From Herpetosiphon llansteffanensis (GTDB lineage Bacteria; Chloroflexota; Chloroflexia; Chloroflexales; Herpetosiphonaceae), in contig NZ_PUBZ01000147.1 of assembly GCF_003205875.1 (NCBI RefSeq), positions 1-64,000 of the forward strand: a stretch of DNA of 64,000 nucleotides, read 5' to 3'. Under the pieces are notes generated by a model. The model ran no database searches and was not told where the DNA came from. It saw only the letters and a program-made list of their open reading frames with translations. The translations under genes and the position numbers were made by a program. Positions 17,618 through 25,674 of the stretch are shown here, in pieces; the stretch's first letter is position 1; every line of letters starts with the position of its first letter.

Positions 17618-18229
17618 ATGCTAAAGATTGAAGTATTTGGCGATAGTGCCTTATTGATTACAACCGCGCAGCCAGCCCAATTGGCGTTGGCGTTGCGCAA
17701 TGCCCACGTTTTTGGGGTTCTTGATGTGGTTGCAGGCTTGGAAACCGTCACTGTTGGGTTTGATTTGGCTCACACCAATGCTCGCCAAGTGCGGCGCACG
17801 ATTCATCGGCTCCACATCACCCAACAAACCTTGCCAACCCCAACTATTCATCGAATTCCGCTGCGCTACGATGGCGTTGATTTGGCCGAGGTTGCCGAAC
17901 GCTGCTCGTTGAGCATCGAGCAGGCGATTGCGTTGCATTCGCAGGCTGAATATCGGGTGGCAATGGTTGGCTTTTTGCCTGGCTTTCCCTATCTTGATGG
18001 CTTGCCGGTGGCCTTGCATTTGCCGCGCCGCGCCACACCACGCGCCAAGGTTGCTGCTGGCTCGGTTGCGATTGCCAACGATCAAACCGGCATTTACCCG
18101 CAAAGCTCGCCTGGTGGCTGGCATATTTTGGGTACAACGCCTTTGCGCTTGTTTGATGCGGCTGCTACGCCAGCTGCTCTGCTCAATGCTGGCGATATAG
18201 TTTATTTTGAACCGATAGCTGAGGGATGA
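17618..18229 (+). CDS. pxpB: 5-oxoprolinase subunit B / KipI-like protein
   Basis: 203 residues. PxpB, with PxpC, forms the heteromer that acts with PxpA to hydrolyse 5-oxoproline. The AHS1/KipI domain fills the protein: IEVFGDSALLI at the N-terminus, IPLRYDGVDLAEVAE, then the signature VGFLPGFPYLDGLP, LPRRATPRAKVAAGSVAIA and QSSPGGWHILG. ATG 17618 is chosen because the upstream 22 codons are translated heptamer repeat; as a result no ribosome-binding site is visible, since the repeat abuts the start. pxpC lies at 0.1 kb and pxpA at 30.1 kb. Confidence 0.9.
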   Translation: MLKIEVFGDSALLITTAQPAQLALALRNAHVFGVLDVVAGLETVTVGFDLAHTNARQVRRTIHRLHITQQTLPTPTIHRIPLRYDGVDLAEVAERCSLSIEQAIALHSQAEYRVAMVGFLPGFPYLDGLPVALHLPRRATPRAKVAAGSVAIANDQTGIYPQSSPGGWHILGTTPLRLFDAAATPAALLNAGDIVYFEPIAEG

Positions 18230-18390
18230 GGGATCAGGGGCTAGGGATCGGGCGCTGCTTCTATGCTAATAGCCTATGGCCCCATCATAATAATCTGTGC
18301 AATCTGTGGCTAACGGAAAGGATGAAGGATAAATTATGAGGGATGAAGGATCAAACCAATAGCCCATAGCCAATAGCCCATAGCCACGCA
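18230..18390. repeat. heptanucleotide repeat mosaic
   Basis: gatgagg/gatcagg/gatcggg units directly at the pxpB stop, then gatgaag/gatgaat/tatgagg units and caatagc/ccatagc units. An 'aatctgtgcaatctgtggct' segment lies between. Confidence 0.8.
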
Positions 18391-18450
18391 ATATCGGACT
18401 TTTGGCGGAACCAGCATCGCCAGTAAGCCTCACGGGCTGCTGAGCCTTCG

Positions 18451-18459
18451 TGGTATAAT
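18451..18459 (+). promoter_or_regulatory. extended -10 promoter of the T-box/serS operon
   Basis: TGGTATAAT, a perfect extended -10 (TGnTATAAT). No convincing -35 upstream, as often with extended -10 promoters. Transcription would begin near 18466, directly before the T-box leader. Confidence 0.65.
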
Positions 18460-18465
18460 GGGCCT

Positions 18466-18695
18466 ATTGACGTTGACGAAATCCGTGGTTTGGGTATTTT
18501 TGTTCTTCAGAGAGCCGCAGCTGCTGCGATTGCGGTGAACATTGCCAAACTATCCAATTTCCGAGTCCTAACGCCTCGCGTTCGGGTTGCTTCCGTTAGC
18601 AAGCTTTTCGAGGTTGTTGCCATGCAACGACGAACGAAGGTGGCACCACGAGAGTTTACGCTCTTCGTCCTTCTCTAGGGACGAGGAGCGTTTTT
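18466..18695 (+). promoter_or_regulatory. T-box riboswitch leader, probably tRNA-Ser responsive
   Basis: The AGAGAGCCGC opening of the conserved stem I apical region is at 18509, paired CCGCA/TGCGG around a GCTGCTG loop. Then come a GGGTTGCTTCCGTTAGCAAGC helix region, the canonical T-box sequence AAGGTGGCACCACG at 18637-18650, and a 12-base terminator stem (18659-18670 with 18679-18690) followed by five T. The antiterminator would pair the GACGAA...GAAGG side with CTTCGTC. A plausible specifier is TCC at 18553-18555 followed by A, a serine codon, which fits serS as the last gene of the operon. The specifier call is inference; the T-box and terminator are directly visible. Confidence 0.85.
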
Positions 18696-18737
18696 AATTG
18701 GCGAAATTTTTACTCAACCAAGCGTTTGAGGTTTTTT

Positions 18738-19253
18738 ATGTCATGGGAAATCGGCTTAGTTACCTTCGGTAGCATTCTTGGCTTGATCATTATTCTCTGG
18801 ATTTTTAGCCGTTTGGCGTGGGGTGGTGGCATGCAACAACCATCATACGACTTGCTCAACCCCACCAAAGAGCGGCCAATCAGCACCCAATTTGCCCAAC
18901 CAGACCAAGAATCGATTGTGGTGCGCTGTAAACAATGTAATTTTAGTCATGCGCTGCCTGAGATTAGCAAAATGCCAGCTTTTTTGGCTGAGGTTGCCCA
19001 AGCTAGTAGCGAAAGTGGCGAGCTTAAATCGATCTGTCCGCATTGTGAAGGTGTGCTGCAAAGCTGGATTCGCCAAGCAATTGTGCATCAAGGCAGCCAC
19101 CAAGTGCTTGAATTTGCAGTCTTGCGGCGCGGTCAACGCCGCTTGTACGAAATTGAAACAATTATCTATAGCTCATTGGGCGAAATTCCCCAGCCTCAGC
19201 GGGGCTTGGCAGCAGAAGCGCTGAATGAGCCAGAACCAGAGGAATCTGTATGA
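18738..19253 (+). CDS. membrane-anchored zinc-ribbon protein
   Basis: 171 residues; family not recognised. One N-terminal membrane helix (about 4-26, IGLVTFGSILGLIIILWIF), then a soluble domain with two cysteine knuckles, CKQC near 60 and CPHC near 100, probably binding one zinc, and an acidic C-terminus. It is the first gene after the T-box leader. The GAGG site and ATG 18738 repeat almost exactly the context of the pyrD start. It overlaps the next gene by four bases (ATGA), so it is translationally coupled. Being under T-box control suggests that it is made when charged tRNA-Ser is scarce. Confidence 0.75.
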   Translation: MSWEIGLVTFGSILGLIIILWIFSRLAWGGGMQQPSYDLLNPTKERPISTQFAQPDQESIVVRCKQCNFSHALPEISKMPAFLAEVAQASSESGELKSICPHCEGVLQSWIRQAIVHQGSHQVLEFAVLRRGQRRLYEIETIIYSSLGEIPQPQRGLAAEALNEPEPEESV

Positions 19254-19711
19254 TTATTCGTGGCGATGCAGCCAATTTAATCCATAATCGCGAAGGACGA
19301 CTCGCCCCCGACCAAAAAAGCCAGCTCCAAGCAATGCGAGCATTTCGCGTGCCATTTTTGCCAATGCTGTTTGTTGGTTTAGCCTTGATGGGGGTTGGCA
19401 TATCGCGCGCCGATGTGCTTGGCTGGGTTGTGGTGGCTTTAGGTGCGGTGCTGCTTTTCAATGCTTGGACACGTCGTCAAAGCCAAGCTGCGCTCAAAAC
19501 TGGCGTTGTGCAGGCGATTAGCGGCCAGCTGGAAAAAATTCGGCCAGTGCCCTTTGCCATGTTTGAATCAGAGTTGGTAATCAACAAACGCTCGTATGCG
19601 CTTTTGGCCAAATTAGGCGAGCAGCCGCTGACCGTCGGCCAAAACTATACAATTTATGTCGCCAAAGGCGTTTCGCGCATGGGCATTATTGTGGCGGTTG
19701 AAACAGCATGA
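19250..19711 (+). CDS. hypothetical two-helix membrane protein
   Basis: 153 residues. An N-terminal soluble segment carries GDAANLIHNREGRLAPDQKSQL, then a helical hairpin (about 33-75), then a C-terminal beta-rich domain (GVVQAISGQLEKIRP...VGQNYTIYVAKGVSRMGIIVAVE). The same three-part plan occurs in the next gene (NRRGELHPDQLKRIL ... VNQVKVH ... YRFYVAFGVIRPGIVVAIE), so the two are diverged paralogues. It overlaps both neighbours by four bases. Function unknown. Confidence 0.75.
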   Translation: MIIRGDAANLIHNREGRLAPDQKSQLQAMRAFRVPFLPMLFVGLALMGVGISRADVLGWVVVALGAVLLFNAWTRRQSQAALKTGVVQAISGQLEKIRPVPFAMFESELVINKRSYALLAKLGEQPLTVGQNYTIYVAKGVSRMGIIVAVETA

Positions 19712-20289
19712 GCAAGCGTCAATCCAAACGCCCAAGCGGCGAAGCACTAACCAAAATTCTCGAACACAACGCCCAACTTGCGCCGCAGCAAACGAGCGAT
19801 CTGGTTTGGGGCATCAAGGACGAGTTGCAAAGCAATCGCCGTGGTGAGTTGCACCCTGATCAACTCAAGCGCATTTTGAAAATCTCGATTTTTGATATTT
19901 GGATTCGCTTGGCCTTTGGTGGTTTTTTTCTGGTTTTTGCCCTGACCCAACGCACCAACTCTTGGCAATTTTGGGTTCCCTTGGCAATCGCATTGTTTCC
20001 ATTAATTAGCGCAATTAATGGCGCTTTAGCTCGTCAACGCTTGAAAAAGGCCAAAGTTGAAACCATCGAAGGCAGCGTTAATCAGGTTAAGGTGCATCGC
20101 TCGGAGGCCGTTTCGGCCACTTTGCACCGCGATAGTTTATATATGTTTTTGCTCAACGATCAACACAGCAAAACGCTGCCCAAGCCCGAGCAAGCCTATC
20201 GCTTCTATGTGGCATTTGGCGTGATTCGGCCAGGGATTGTCGTAGCAATTGAAGCAGTAGATCAAGTTCCCGCGTCAAGCGACGCATAG
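19708..20289 (+). CDS. hypothetical two-helix membrane protein, paralogue of preceding gene
   Basis: 193 residues. Longer N-terminal arm (about 60 residues) with the shared xxRxGxLxPDQ motif, a helical hairpin (about 65-110), then a C-terminal beta domain ending GVIRPGIVVAIEAVD. The xxRxGxLxPDQ-hairpin-PGIVVAIE plan matches membrane proteins of the DUF3592-like group only loosely. Third gene of the T-box operon, followed by serS after 19 bases. Confidence 0.75.
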   Translation: MSKRQSKRPSGEALTKILEHNAQLAPQQTSDLVWGIKDELQSNRRGELHPDQLKRILKISIFDIWIRLAFGGFFLVFALTQRTNSWQFWVPLAIALFPLISAINGALARQRLKKAKVETIEGSVNQVKVHRSEAVSATLHRDSLYMFLLNDQHSKTLPKPEQAYRFYVAFGVIRPGIVVAIEAVDQVPASSDA

Positions 20290-20308
20290 CTATTCAAGGA
20301 GTTTTATT

Positions 20309-21580
20309 ATGCTTGATATTCGTTTATTTCGTGAACAGCCCGATGTTGTGCGTGAAGGTTTTGCCAAAGTTGGCCGCGATCCAGGCTTAGTCGATCAAGT
20401 GCTCGACTTGGATGTGAAACGCCGCGAGGCGATTACCGAAGTTGAACGGCTCAAAGCCGAGCGCAACGCTGGCTCGAAAGATGTTGCGCGCACCAAAGAT
20501 AAAGCCGAACGCGATGCTAAAATTGCTGCCATGAAACTGGTTGGCGATCAAATTAGCGAGCTTGATGCCCAAGCCAACGCGATTGATCTTGAGCTAAATA
20601 CGTTGATGCTCGATTTGCCCAACCTGCCTTTGCCCGAAGTGCCAGTTGGCAAGGATGAACACGATAATGTGGTGGTGCGCGTCGAAGGCAGCATCAAAGA
20701 AGCCGATTTTGCGGTGAAGCCACACTGGGAGCTGGGCGAAGAGCTAGGGATTCTCGATTTTGAGCGTGGCGTGCGCATGAGCGGAACCCGCTTTTTCGTG
20801 ATGAAGGGCTTGGGCGTGCGTTTACAGCGAGCCTTGATCAGCTGGATGATCGATATGCACGTCGATCAGCATGGCTATACCGAATTGGCCGTGCCCTACT
20901 TGGTGAAGGCTGATGCCATGGTTGGCACTGGCAACTTGCCCAAATTTGCTGACACGATTTTTCATATCGAAGATACCGATTTATGGCTGATTCCGACCGC
21001 TGAAGTGCCAGTAACCAACTTGCATCGCGAAGAAATTTTGGATAAAGCTCAGTTGCCATTGCGCTACGTTGCGCATACGCCATGTTTCCGTAACGAGCAA
21101 ATGAGCGCTGGACGCGATGTCCGTGGCATCAAGCGGCTTTATCAATTCGATAAGGTCGAAATGGTCAAATTGGTCGAGCCTGCTACCAGCTACGATGAGC
21201 TTTTCTCGCTAATTAGCAACGCCGAAGATGTGTGCAAAGGCTTGAATATTCCCTATCGTTTGTTGCAATTGTGTACCGCCGATTTGGGCACTGCCACCGT
21301 CAAGTACGATTTGGAATTGTGGGCACCTGGCATGAACGAATGGCTTGAAGTTTCGTCGTGTGGCTTGTTCGGCGATTATCAATCGCGGCGCGCCAATATT
21401 CGCTATCGGCCAGAAGCTGGGGCAAAACCAGAGTTTGTGCATACGCTGAATGGTTCGGGCTTGGCGTTGCCCCGCGTCATTATTGCAATTCTCGAAAATT
21501 ACCAAAATGCCGATGGCAGCGTGACAATTCCCGAGGTACTGCGGCCATATATGGGCGGCATCGAACGAATTGTTAAGTAG
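20309..21580 (+). CDS. serS: seryl-tRNA synthetase
   Basis: 423 residues, the normal length. Charges tRNA-Ser (and tRNA-Sec where present) with serine. The N-terminal two-helix coiled-coil arm (about 30-100, ITEVERLKAERNAGSKDVAR) binds the tRNA long variable arm. Class II motifs follow: motif 2 FRNEQMSAGRDVRGIKRLYQ, the serine-binding TAEVPVTNLH, and motif 3 near the C-terminus, LALPRVIIAILENYQ. The AAGGAG site at 20296 fits. It lies at the end of an operon led by a T-box, so the leader most likely senses uncharged tRNA-Ser. Confidence 0.97.
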   Translation: MLDIRLFREQPDVVREGFAKVGRDPGLVDQVLDLDVKRREAITEVERLKAERNAGSKDVARTKDKAERDAKIAAMKLVGDQISELDAQANAIDLELNTLMLDLPNLPLPEVPVGKDEHDNVVVRVEGSIKEADFAVKPHWELGEELGILDFERGVRMSGTRFFVMKGLGVRLQRALISWMIDMHVDQHGYTELAVPYLVKADAMVGTGNLPKFADTIFHIEDTDLWLIPTAEVPVTNLHREEILDKAQLPLRYVAHTPCFRNEQMSAGRDVRGIKRLYQFDKVEMVKLVEPATSYDELFSLISNAEDVCKGLNIPYRLLQLCTADLGTATVKYDLELWAPGMNEWLEVSSCGLFGDYQSRRANIRYRPEAGAKPEFVHTLNGSGLALPRVIIAILENYQNADGSVTIPEVLRPYMGGIERIVK

Positions 21581-21634
21581 CGAGCAAAGAACATAGAACA
21601 TAGAGCAAAGAACATAGAACATAGAACATAGCTG
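21581..21634. repeat. heptanucleotide repeat array
   Basis: About seven tandem gaacata / gagcaaa units starting within five bases of the serS stop codon. Confidence 0.85.
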
Positions 21635-21649
21635 TTGCTGAATGGAATT

Positions 21650-21913
21650 CCCTCACCCCTCAGCCCCCTCGCCCACTAGACGCGGGGAGCATCCGTTTTC
21701 ACCCGAAATCATGGAAAAACCACGCAGTGAAAGCCCCTCGCCCGCGCCACGGGAGAGGGGTTGGGGTGAGGGGATCTTCACAACCGACCCTTGTAAGCCA
21801 GCCCCTCTCCCACTGGACACGGGGAGCATCCGTTTTCACCCGAAATCATGGAAAAACCACGCAGTGAAAGCCCCTCGCCCGCGCCACGGGAGAGGGGTTG
21901 GGGTGAGGGCATC
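21650..21913. repeat. tandem pair of palindromic REP-like elements
   Basis: Two copies of a hairpin-forming element. The cores (21684-21776 and 21821-21913, 93 bases) differ by one base and begin ggggagcatccgttttcacc and end with the gagaggggttggggtgaggg arm. The outer arm is the same ccctcacccc family as at 9.8 kb. The near identity implies recent duplication. Confidence 0.9.
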
Positions 21914-21984
21914 TAATCCTCGCGCTAGAATCTGCTATACTCGCTGATAACACAGGTGGTCAGTAGCTCCAAGGAGGTAGCCTC

Positions 21985-23139
21985 GTGGCTGAAGCAGTGT
22001 TAATTGATGCAGTTCGCACGCCGATTGGTCGCCAACAGGGCAGCTTGCGCGACGTGCGCCCCGATGTTTTGTATGCCCATGTGCTCAATGCCCTGATTGA
22101 ACGCACTGGAATTGATCCAACGTTAATCGAAGATGTGGTCACTGGTTGCGTTACCAACACTGGTGAACAAGGCGCAAATATTGGCCGTTTGGGCGTGATG
22201 CTTTCAAACGTACCAATTACGGTGCCTGCGGTTACCCTCAACCGCATGTGTGGCTCGGCCCAACAGGCAATTCATTTTGGCTCGCAAGCAGTTGCCGCAG
22301 GTGATGTGCGCTACGTGATTGCTGGCGGCGTTGAATCGATGAGCCGCGTGCCAATGTTTAGCGATGTCACTGGCGATTTTGCCACCTTTAATCCTGCGAT
22401 TAACGAAAAACACCAGCTTGTGCATCAAGGCGAATCCGCCGAATTGATTGCCGAGAAATATCAATTGTCGCGCACTGAGCTTGATGATTGGAGTTTCGAG
22501 AGCCATCAGCGTGCCGCCGCCGCAACCAAAGCTGGTTGGTTTAGCAGCCAAATTCTGCCAATTGTTGGCAGCGATAAAGCTGGCAATGCCCACGAATTGC
22601 TCTACGATGAAGGCATTCGCTTTGAGGCTGATCGCGCCAAAATGGGCAAGCTCAAAACCGTGTTTCGCGCCGATGGTGTGGTTACTGCCGCCAATGCTAG
22701 CCAAATTTCCGATGGTGCTGCGGTGGTATTAATTGGCGAACGTGAACAAGCACTCGCCGATGGTTTCAAGCCACGCGCCAAATTCCGTGCGCGGGTGGTT
22801 GCCGCTGGCGATCCACGCATGCAGTTGCTCGAAGTAATTCCTGCAACCCACAAAGCGCTTGCCAAAGCAGGTTTGAGCATCAACGATATTGATCTGGTTG
22901 AAATTAACGAGGCTTTTGCTTCGGTGGTGTTGGCATGGCTGCGCGAATTCAAGCTTGATCCAAATCGGGTCAATCCCAATGGCGGCGCGATTGCCCATGG
23001 TCATCCCTTGGGCGCAACTGGCGCGGTGTTGATGAGCAAAATGCTCAACGAACTCGAACGCCGCGATGCCCAATTTGGCCTGCAAGTGATGTGCATCGGC
23101 CATGGCCAAGCAACCGCCACGATTATTGAGCGAGTATAG
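21985..23139 (+). CDS. acetyl-CoA C-acyltransferase (thiolase)
   Basis: 384 residues. Cleaves 3-ketoacyl-CoA, or condenses two acyl-CoAs. Nucleophile Cys89 in NRMCGSAQQAIHFG, then GGVESMSRVPM, NEAFASVV, NPNGGAIAHGHPLGATGA and the second catalytic Cys370 in MCIGHGQATATIIE. The NRMCGSAQQAI and GxGQ...TIIE variants resemble the FadA5 steroid/long-chain thiolase group rather than FadA/AtoB (compare 59.8 kb, NRFCASG and CVGGGMG). GTG start at 21985 behind a strong AAGGAGGT. Followed after a repeat block by a short-chain dehydrogenase, so both may serve one fatty-acid route. Confidence 0.92.
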   Translation: MAEAVLIDAVRTPIGRQQGSLRDVRPDVLYAHVLNALIERTGIDPTLIEDVVTGCVTNTGEQGANIGRLGVMLSNVPITVPAVTLNRMCGSAQQAIHFGSQAVAAGDVRYVIAGGVESMSRVPMFSDVTGDFATFNPAINEKHQLVHQGESAELIAEKYQLSRTELDDWSFESHQRAAAATKAGWFSSQILPIVGSDKAGNAHELLYDEGIRFEADRAKMGKLKTVFRADGVVTAANASQISDGAAVVLIGEREQALADGFKPRAKFRARVVAAGDPRMQLLEVIPATHKALAKAGLSINDIDLVEINEAFASVVLAWLREFKLDPNRVNPNGGAIAHGHPLGATGAVLMSKMLNELERRDAQFGLQVMCIGHGQATATIIERV

Positions 23140-23325
23140 CGCGGGGATTGGTTGTTGGGGATCGGGGATTAGTAGAGCAAAGAACATAGAACATAGAGCA
23201 TAGAGCATAGAGCATAGAGCATATTTGGCTCATGGCTATCGGAACGTTTTGGTATGCTTCAAAAGCCAATAGCCACCTTGCGCCCGATCCCCAGCCCCCA
23301 ACAACCAGCCCCATATAAATAAGGA
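23140..23325. repeat. heptanucleotide repeat mosaic
   Basis: ggttgtt/ggggatc units immediately after the thiolase stop, gaacata/gagcata units in the middle, agccccc/gatcccc units before the SDR gene. The same layout and order as the 13.7-14.05 kb block. Confidence 0.85.
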
Positions 23326-23331
23326 ACCACA

Positions 23332-24099
23332 ATGGAAATTCAAGGTTTGAGTGTGGTGGTGACTGGTGGAGCTTCGGGCTTGGGTGGCGCGACGGTGCGC
23401 CGCTTGCATAGCGCTGGAGCCAAGGTTGTGATTGCCGATCGCAATGCAGAAGTTGGTACAGCACTGGCCAATGAATTAGGCGCAAATGCCCAATTTGTGG
23501 CTTGCGATGTAACCGATGAAGCCTCTTTGGCCGCAGCTTTGGATCAAGCAATTGCGATTAATGGGTGCTTGCAAGCAGTGATTAGCTGCGCTGGCGTTGG
23601 TAGTGCCGAGAAAATTCTGGGCCGTAATGGTGTGCATAGCCTCGAATCATTCAATCGGGTTATGCAAGTTAATCTCAATGGTGTGTTTAATGCGCTGCGC
23701 TTGGGTGCTGAACGCATTAGCCAAAACGAGCCAAACGCCGCTGGCGAACGTGGGGTGATTATCAACACTGCTTCGATTGCTGCCTTCGATGGCCAAATTG
23801 GCCAAGTAGCGTATAGTGCCTCGAAAGGCGCGATTGTTGGCTTGACCTTGCCTGCCGCCCGCGAATTGGCTCGCCATGGCATTCGGGTGATGACGATTGC
23901 TCCAGGCACGTTTGATACGCCGTTGTTGGCTGGCTTGCCAGAACCTGCGCGCCAAACTTTAGCGGCTCAAGTGCCCTTCCCGCCACGCTTGGGCGACCCT
24001 GCTGAGTTTGCCATGTTGGCCCAGCATATTCTCGAGAACCCAATGTTAAATGGTGAGACCATTCGTTTGGATGGTGCCCTGCGTATGGGTTATAAGTAA
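23332..24099 (+). CDS. short-chain dehydrogenase, 3-hydroxyacyl-CoA dehydrogenase type-2-like
   Basis: 255 residues. Classical SDR: cofactor motif [15 protein letters not shown] (TGxxxGxG) with a following AD at the end of strand 2 suggesting NAD, CDVTD, the NxxG-like AGVG, and the catalytic Ser-Tyr-Lys of [22 protein letters not shown]. The GASGLG and AFDGQIGQ features match the HSD17B10/type II 3-hydroxyacyl-CoA dehydrogenase group. Together with the thiolase upstream it would form the last two steps of a beta-oxidation cycle. A terminator follows at 24112. Confidence 0.88.
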   Translation: MEIQGLSVVVTGGASGLGGATVRRLHSAGAKVVIADRNAEVGTALANELGANAQFVACDVTDEASLAAALDQAIAINGCLQAVISCAGVGSAEKILGRNGVHSLESFNRVMQVNLNGVFNALRLGAERISQNEPNAAGERGVIINTASIAAFDGQIGQVAYSASKGAIVGLTLPAARELARHGIRVMTIAPGTFDTPLLAGLPEPARQTLAAQVPFPPRLGDPAEFAMLAQHILENPMLNGETIRLDGALRMGYK

Positions 24100-24111
24100 A
24101 TGTTGGACGTG

Positions 24112-24146
24112 GGCAGTGGTACAATCTACCACTGCCTTGGTTTTTT
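24112..24146 (+). terminator. rho-independent terminator after the SDR gene
   Basis: A 10-base perfect stem (24112-24121 with 24127-24136) followed by TTGGTTTTTT. The next gene's ribosome-binding site begins right at the end of the T-tract. Confidence 0.85.
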
Positions 24147-24158
24147 AGGAGCATGCTG

Positions 24159-24473
24159 ATGAATGGCAGCCAATTATTCTTAACTGCCTTAATTTTGGCA
24201 GGCAATCTGTTGTGGTGGTTGCGTGGGGTTCGTACCAGCGAAAATTGGTTCTTTGGCGAATGGCTAAGCCAGCGTTGGCAGGTCGAAATTCGGCGGAGCG
24301 AGCGCTTTAAAGGCAAAACATGGGAAATTCATCCCAATGATGCTGCCAAGTTGAGCACCGGCAAGCGGGCGAGCTTTCAAGTGTTGCAAAGTATTTTTCC
24401 ATTAATTACAGCGATTCCAACCATTCTCTCGATTTTTCTAATCACCTGGGTTGTGGCAATGTTTGGCAACTAG
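24159..24473 (+). CDS. hypothetical small membrane protein
   Basis: 104 residues; family not recognised. A hydrophobic helix at the N-terminus (about 5-22, FLTALILAGNLLWWL), a basic/amphipathic central region with GEWLSQRWQVEIRRSERFKG, and a second long hydrophobic segment at the C-terminus (about 72-102). ATG 24159 has AGGAG seven bases upstream; the in-frame ATG at 24153 is too close to that site. It lies between a terminator and the next promoter, so read-through from the SDR gene is the likeliest source of transcription. Confidence 0.6.
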   Translation: MNGSQLFLTALILAGNLLWWLRGVRTSENWFFGEWLSQRWQVEIRRSERFKGKTWEIHPNDAAKLSTGKRASFQVLQSIFPLITAIPTILSIFLITWVVAMFGN

Positions 24474-24492
24474 CGGCAATCGGCGTGAGCAC

Positions 24493-24501
24493 TGGTATAA
24501 T
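24493..24501 (+). promoter_or_regulatory. extended -10 promoter of the glycosyltransferase gene
   Basis: TGGTATAAT, the same extended -10 as before the T-box operon and before the gene at 40304. It lies 36 bases before the GTG start. Confidence 0.6.
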
Positions 24502-24537
24502 GCAGCCTGATCGCTAGCAGCAATGGGAGTATTTATT

Positions 24538-25674
24538 GTGCGGATTGGGATTAGTGGCACGTTCTGGGCTGAACCAATGGTGGGCAGCGGCCAATATTTA
24601 CGCCATTTAATTGAACATTTGCCCCACGTTGGGCCACAGCATGAATATGTGCTATTCCTGCCCGCCTACACCCATGCCGAAGTTCCCCAAATTCCGCATA
24701 TTGCGGTCGATTTGGTGCCAACTCCATTCGATAAGCTGCACCCAAAATTGGCCAAAATCTGGTATGAGCAAGTTGAGTTGCCACGGGCTGCCCTGCGTTT
24801 GGCGGTTGATATGTTGCACGTGCCTTATTATGCGCCGCCACGCCGCCAATTAGTGCCAACCGTGGTAACGGTGCACGATCTGATTCCATTAATTTTGCCT
24901 GTCTACCGTGGCTCAATGGTGATGCGGGCTTATACTGCGCTCGCAACCAGCGCTGTGCGGCGTTGCCGCCAATTAGTTGCCGTCTCCGACCATACCCGCG
25001 ATGATATTATTGATATTTTGAAAGTCAATGCCTTACAAGTACATACGATTTATGAAGGCGTTGCGCCTGATTATCAACCGCAGAGCGAAGCACAAATTAG
25101 CCAAACCTTGCAACGGTTTAATATTACCCAGCCCTATTTTTATTATATTGGCGGCTTTGATGTGCGTAAAAATCTCACGACACTGCTGCGCGCATTTGGC
25201 CGTGTGCGTCGTCGAATCGAGCAACCAATTAAATTAGTCATTGCTGGCAATCGCCCTAAAGTAACTTCAGCATTTTTTCCAGCCTTAGAAACCACAATTC
25301 TCGATGAAGATTTAGCTGCTGATATTATTTTTACTGGTCGCGTGACGAATACAGAAAATGCGGCGCTATTTGCTGGAGCGCATGCATTTGTTTGGCCTTC
25401 GACCTATGAAGGTTTTGGCTTGCCACCATTAGAAGCGATGAGTTGTGGCACGCCAGTCATTTCTTCAAATACCAGTAGCATGCCCGAAATCGTTGGCGAA
25501 GCTGGAATTTTGCTGCCGCCGCACGATACCGAAGCATGGGCCATGGCAATGCTGCGAATGTTAAATGATCAAGCATTAAATACCGAATATCGCCAACGTG
25601 GTTTGCAACGCGCCAGCCAATTTAATTGGCACAGCTTTGCAGCCCAGATGATTAAGGTTTATGAGAAAGCCTAG
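24538..25674 (+). CDS. glycosyltransferase, family 4 (GT-B fold)
   Basis: 378 residues. N-terminal Rossmann lobe (IRIGISGTFWAEPMVGSGQYLRHL, with the G-S-G acceptor/donor loop), then VTVHDLIPLILP, VAVSDHTRDDI, and the C-terminal donor-binding domain with IGGFDVRKNLTTLLRAF, ITGRVTN and the E-x7-E motif YEGFGLPPLEAMSCGTPVIS. Likely adds a hexose to a lipid or polysaccharide precursor. GTG 24538 is preferred to ATG 24523 because of the GGGAG site eight bases upstream; either is possible. Monocistronic. Confidence 0.88.
   Translation: MRIGISGTFWAEPMVGSGQYLRHLIEHLPHVGPQHEYVLFLPAYTHAEVPQIPHIAVDLVPTPFDKLHPKLAKIWYEQVELPRAALRLAVDMLHVPYYAPPRRQLVPTVVTVHDLIPLILPVYRGSMVMRAYTALATSAVRRCRQLVAVSDHTRDDIIDILKVNALQVHTIYEGVAPDYQPQSEAQISQTLQRFNITQPYFYYIGGFDVRKNLTTLLRAFGRVRRRIEQPIKLVIAGNRPKVTSAFFPALETTILDEDLAADIIFTGRVTNTENAALFAGAHAFVWPSTYEGFGLPPLEAMSCGTPVISSNTSSMPEIVGEAGILLPPHDTEAWAMAMLRMLNDQALNTEYRQRGLQRASQFNWHSFAAQMIKVYEKA

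Noticed and set aside
18478-18680. Short open frame through the T-box leader
   Set aside because: It runs through the structured T-box RNA and the terminator, with no ribosome-binding site.
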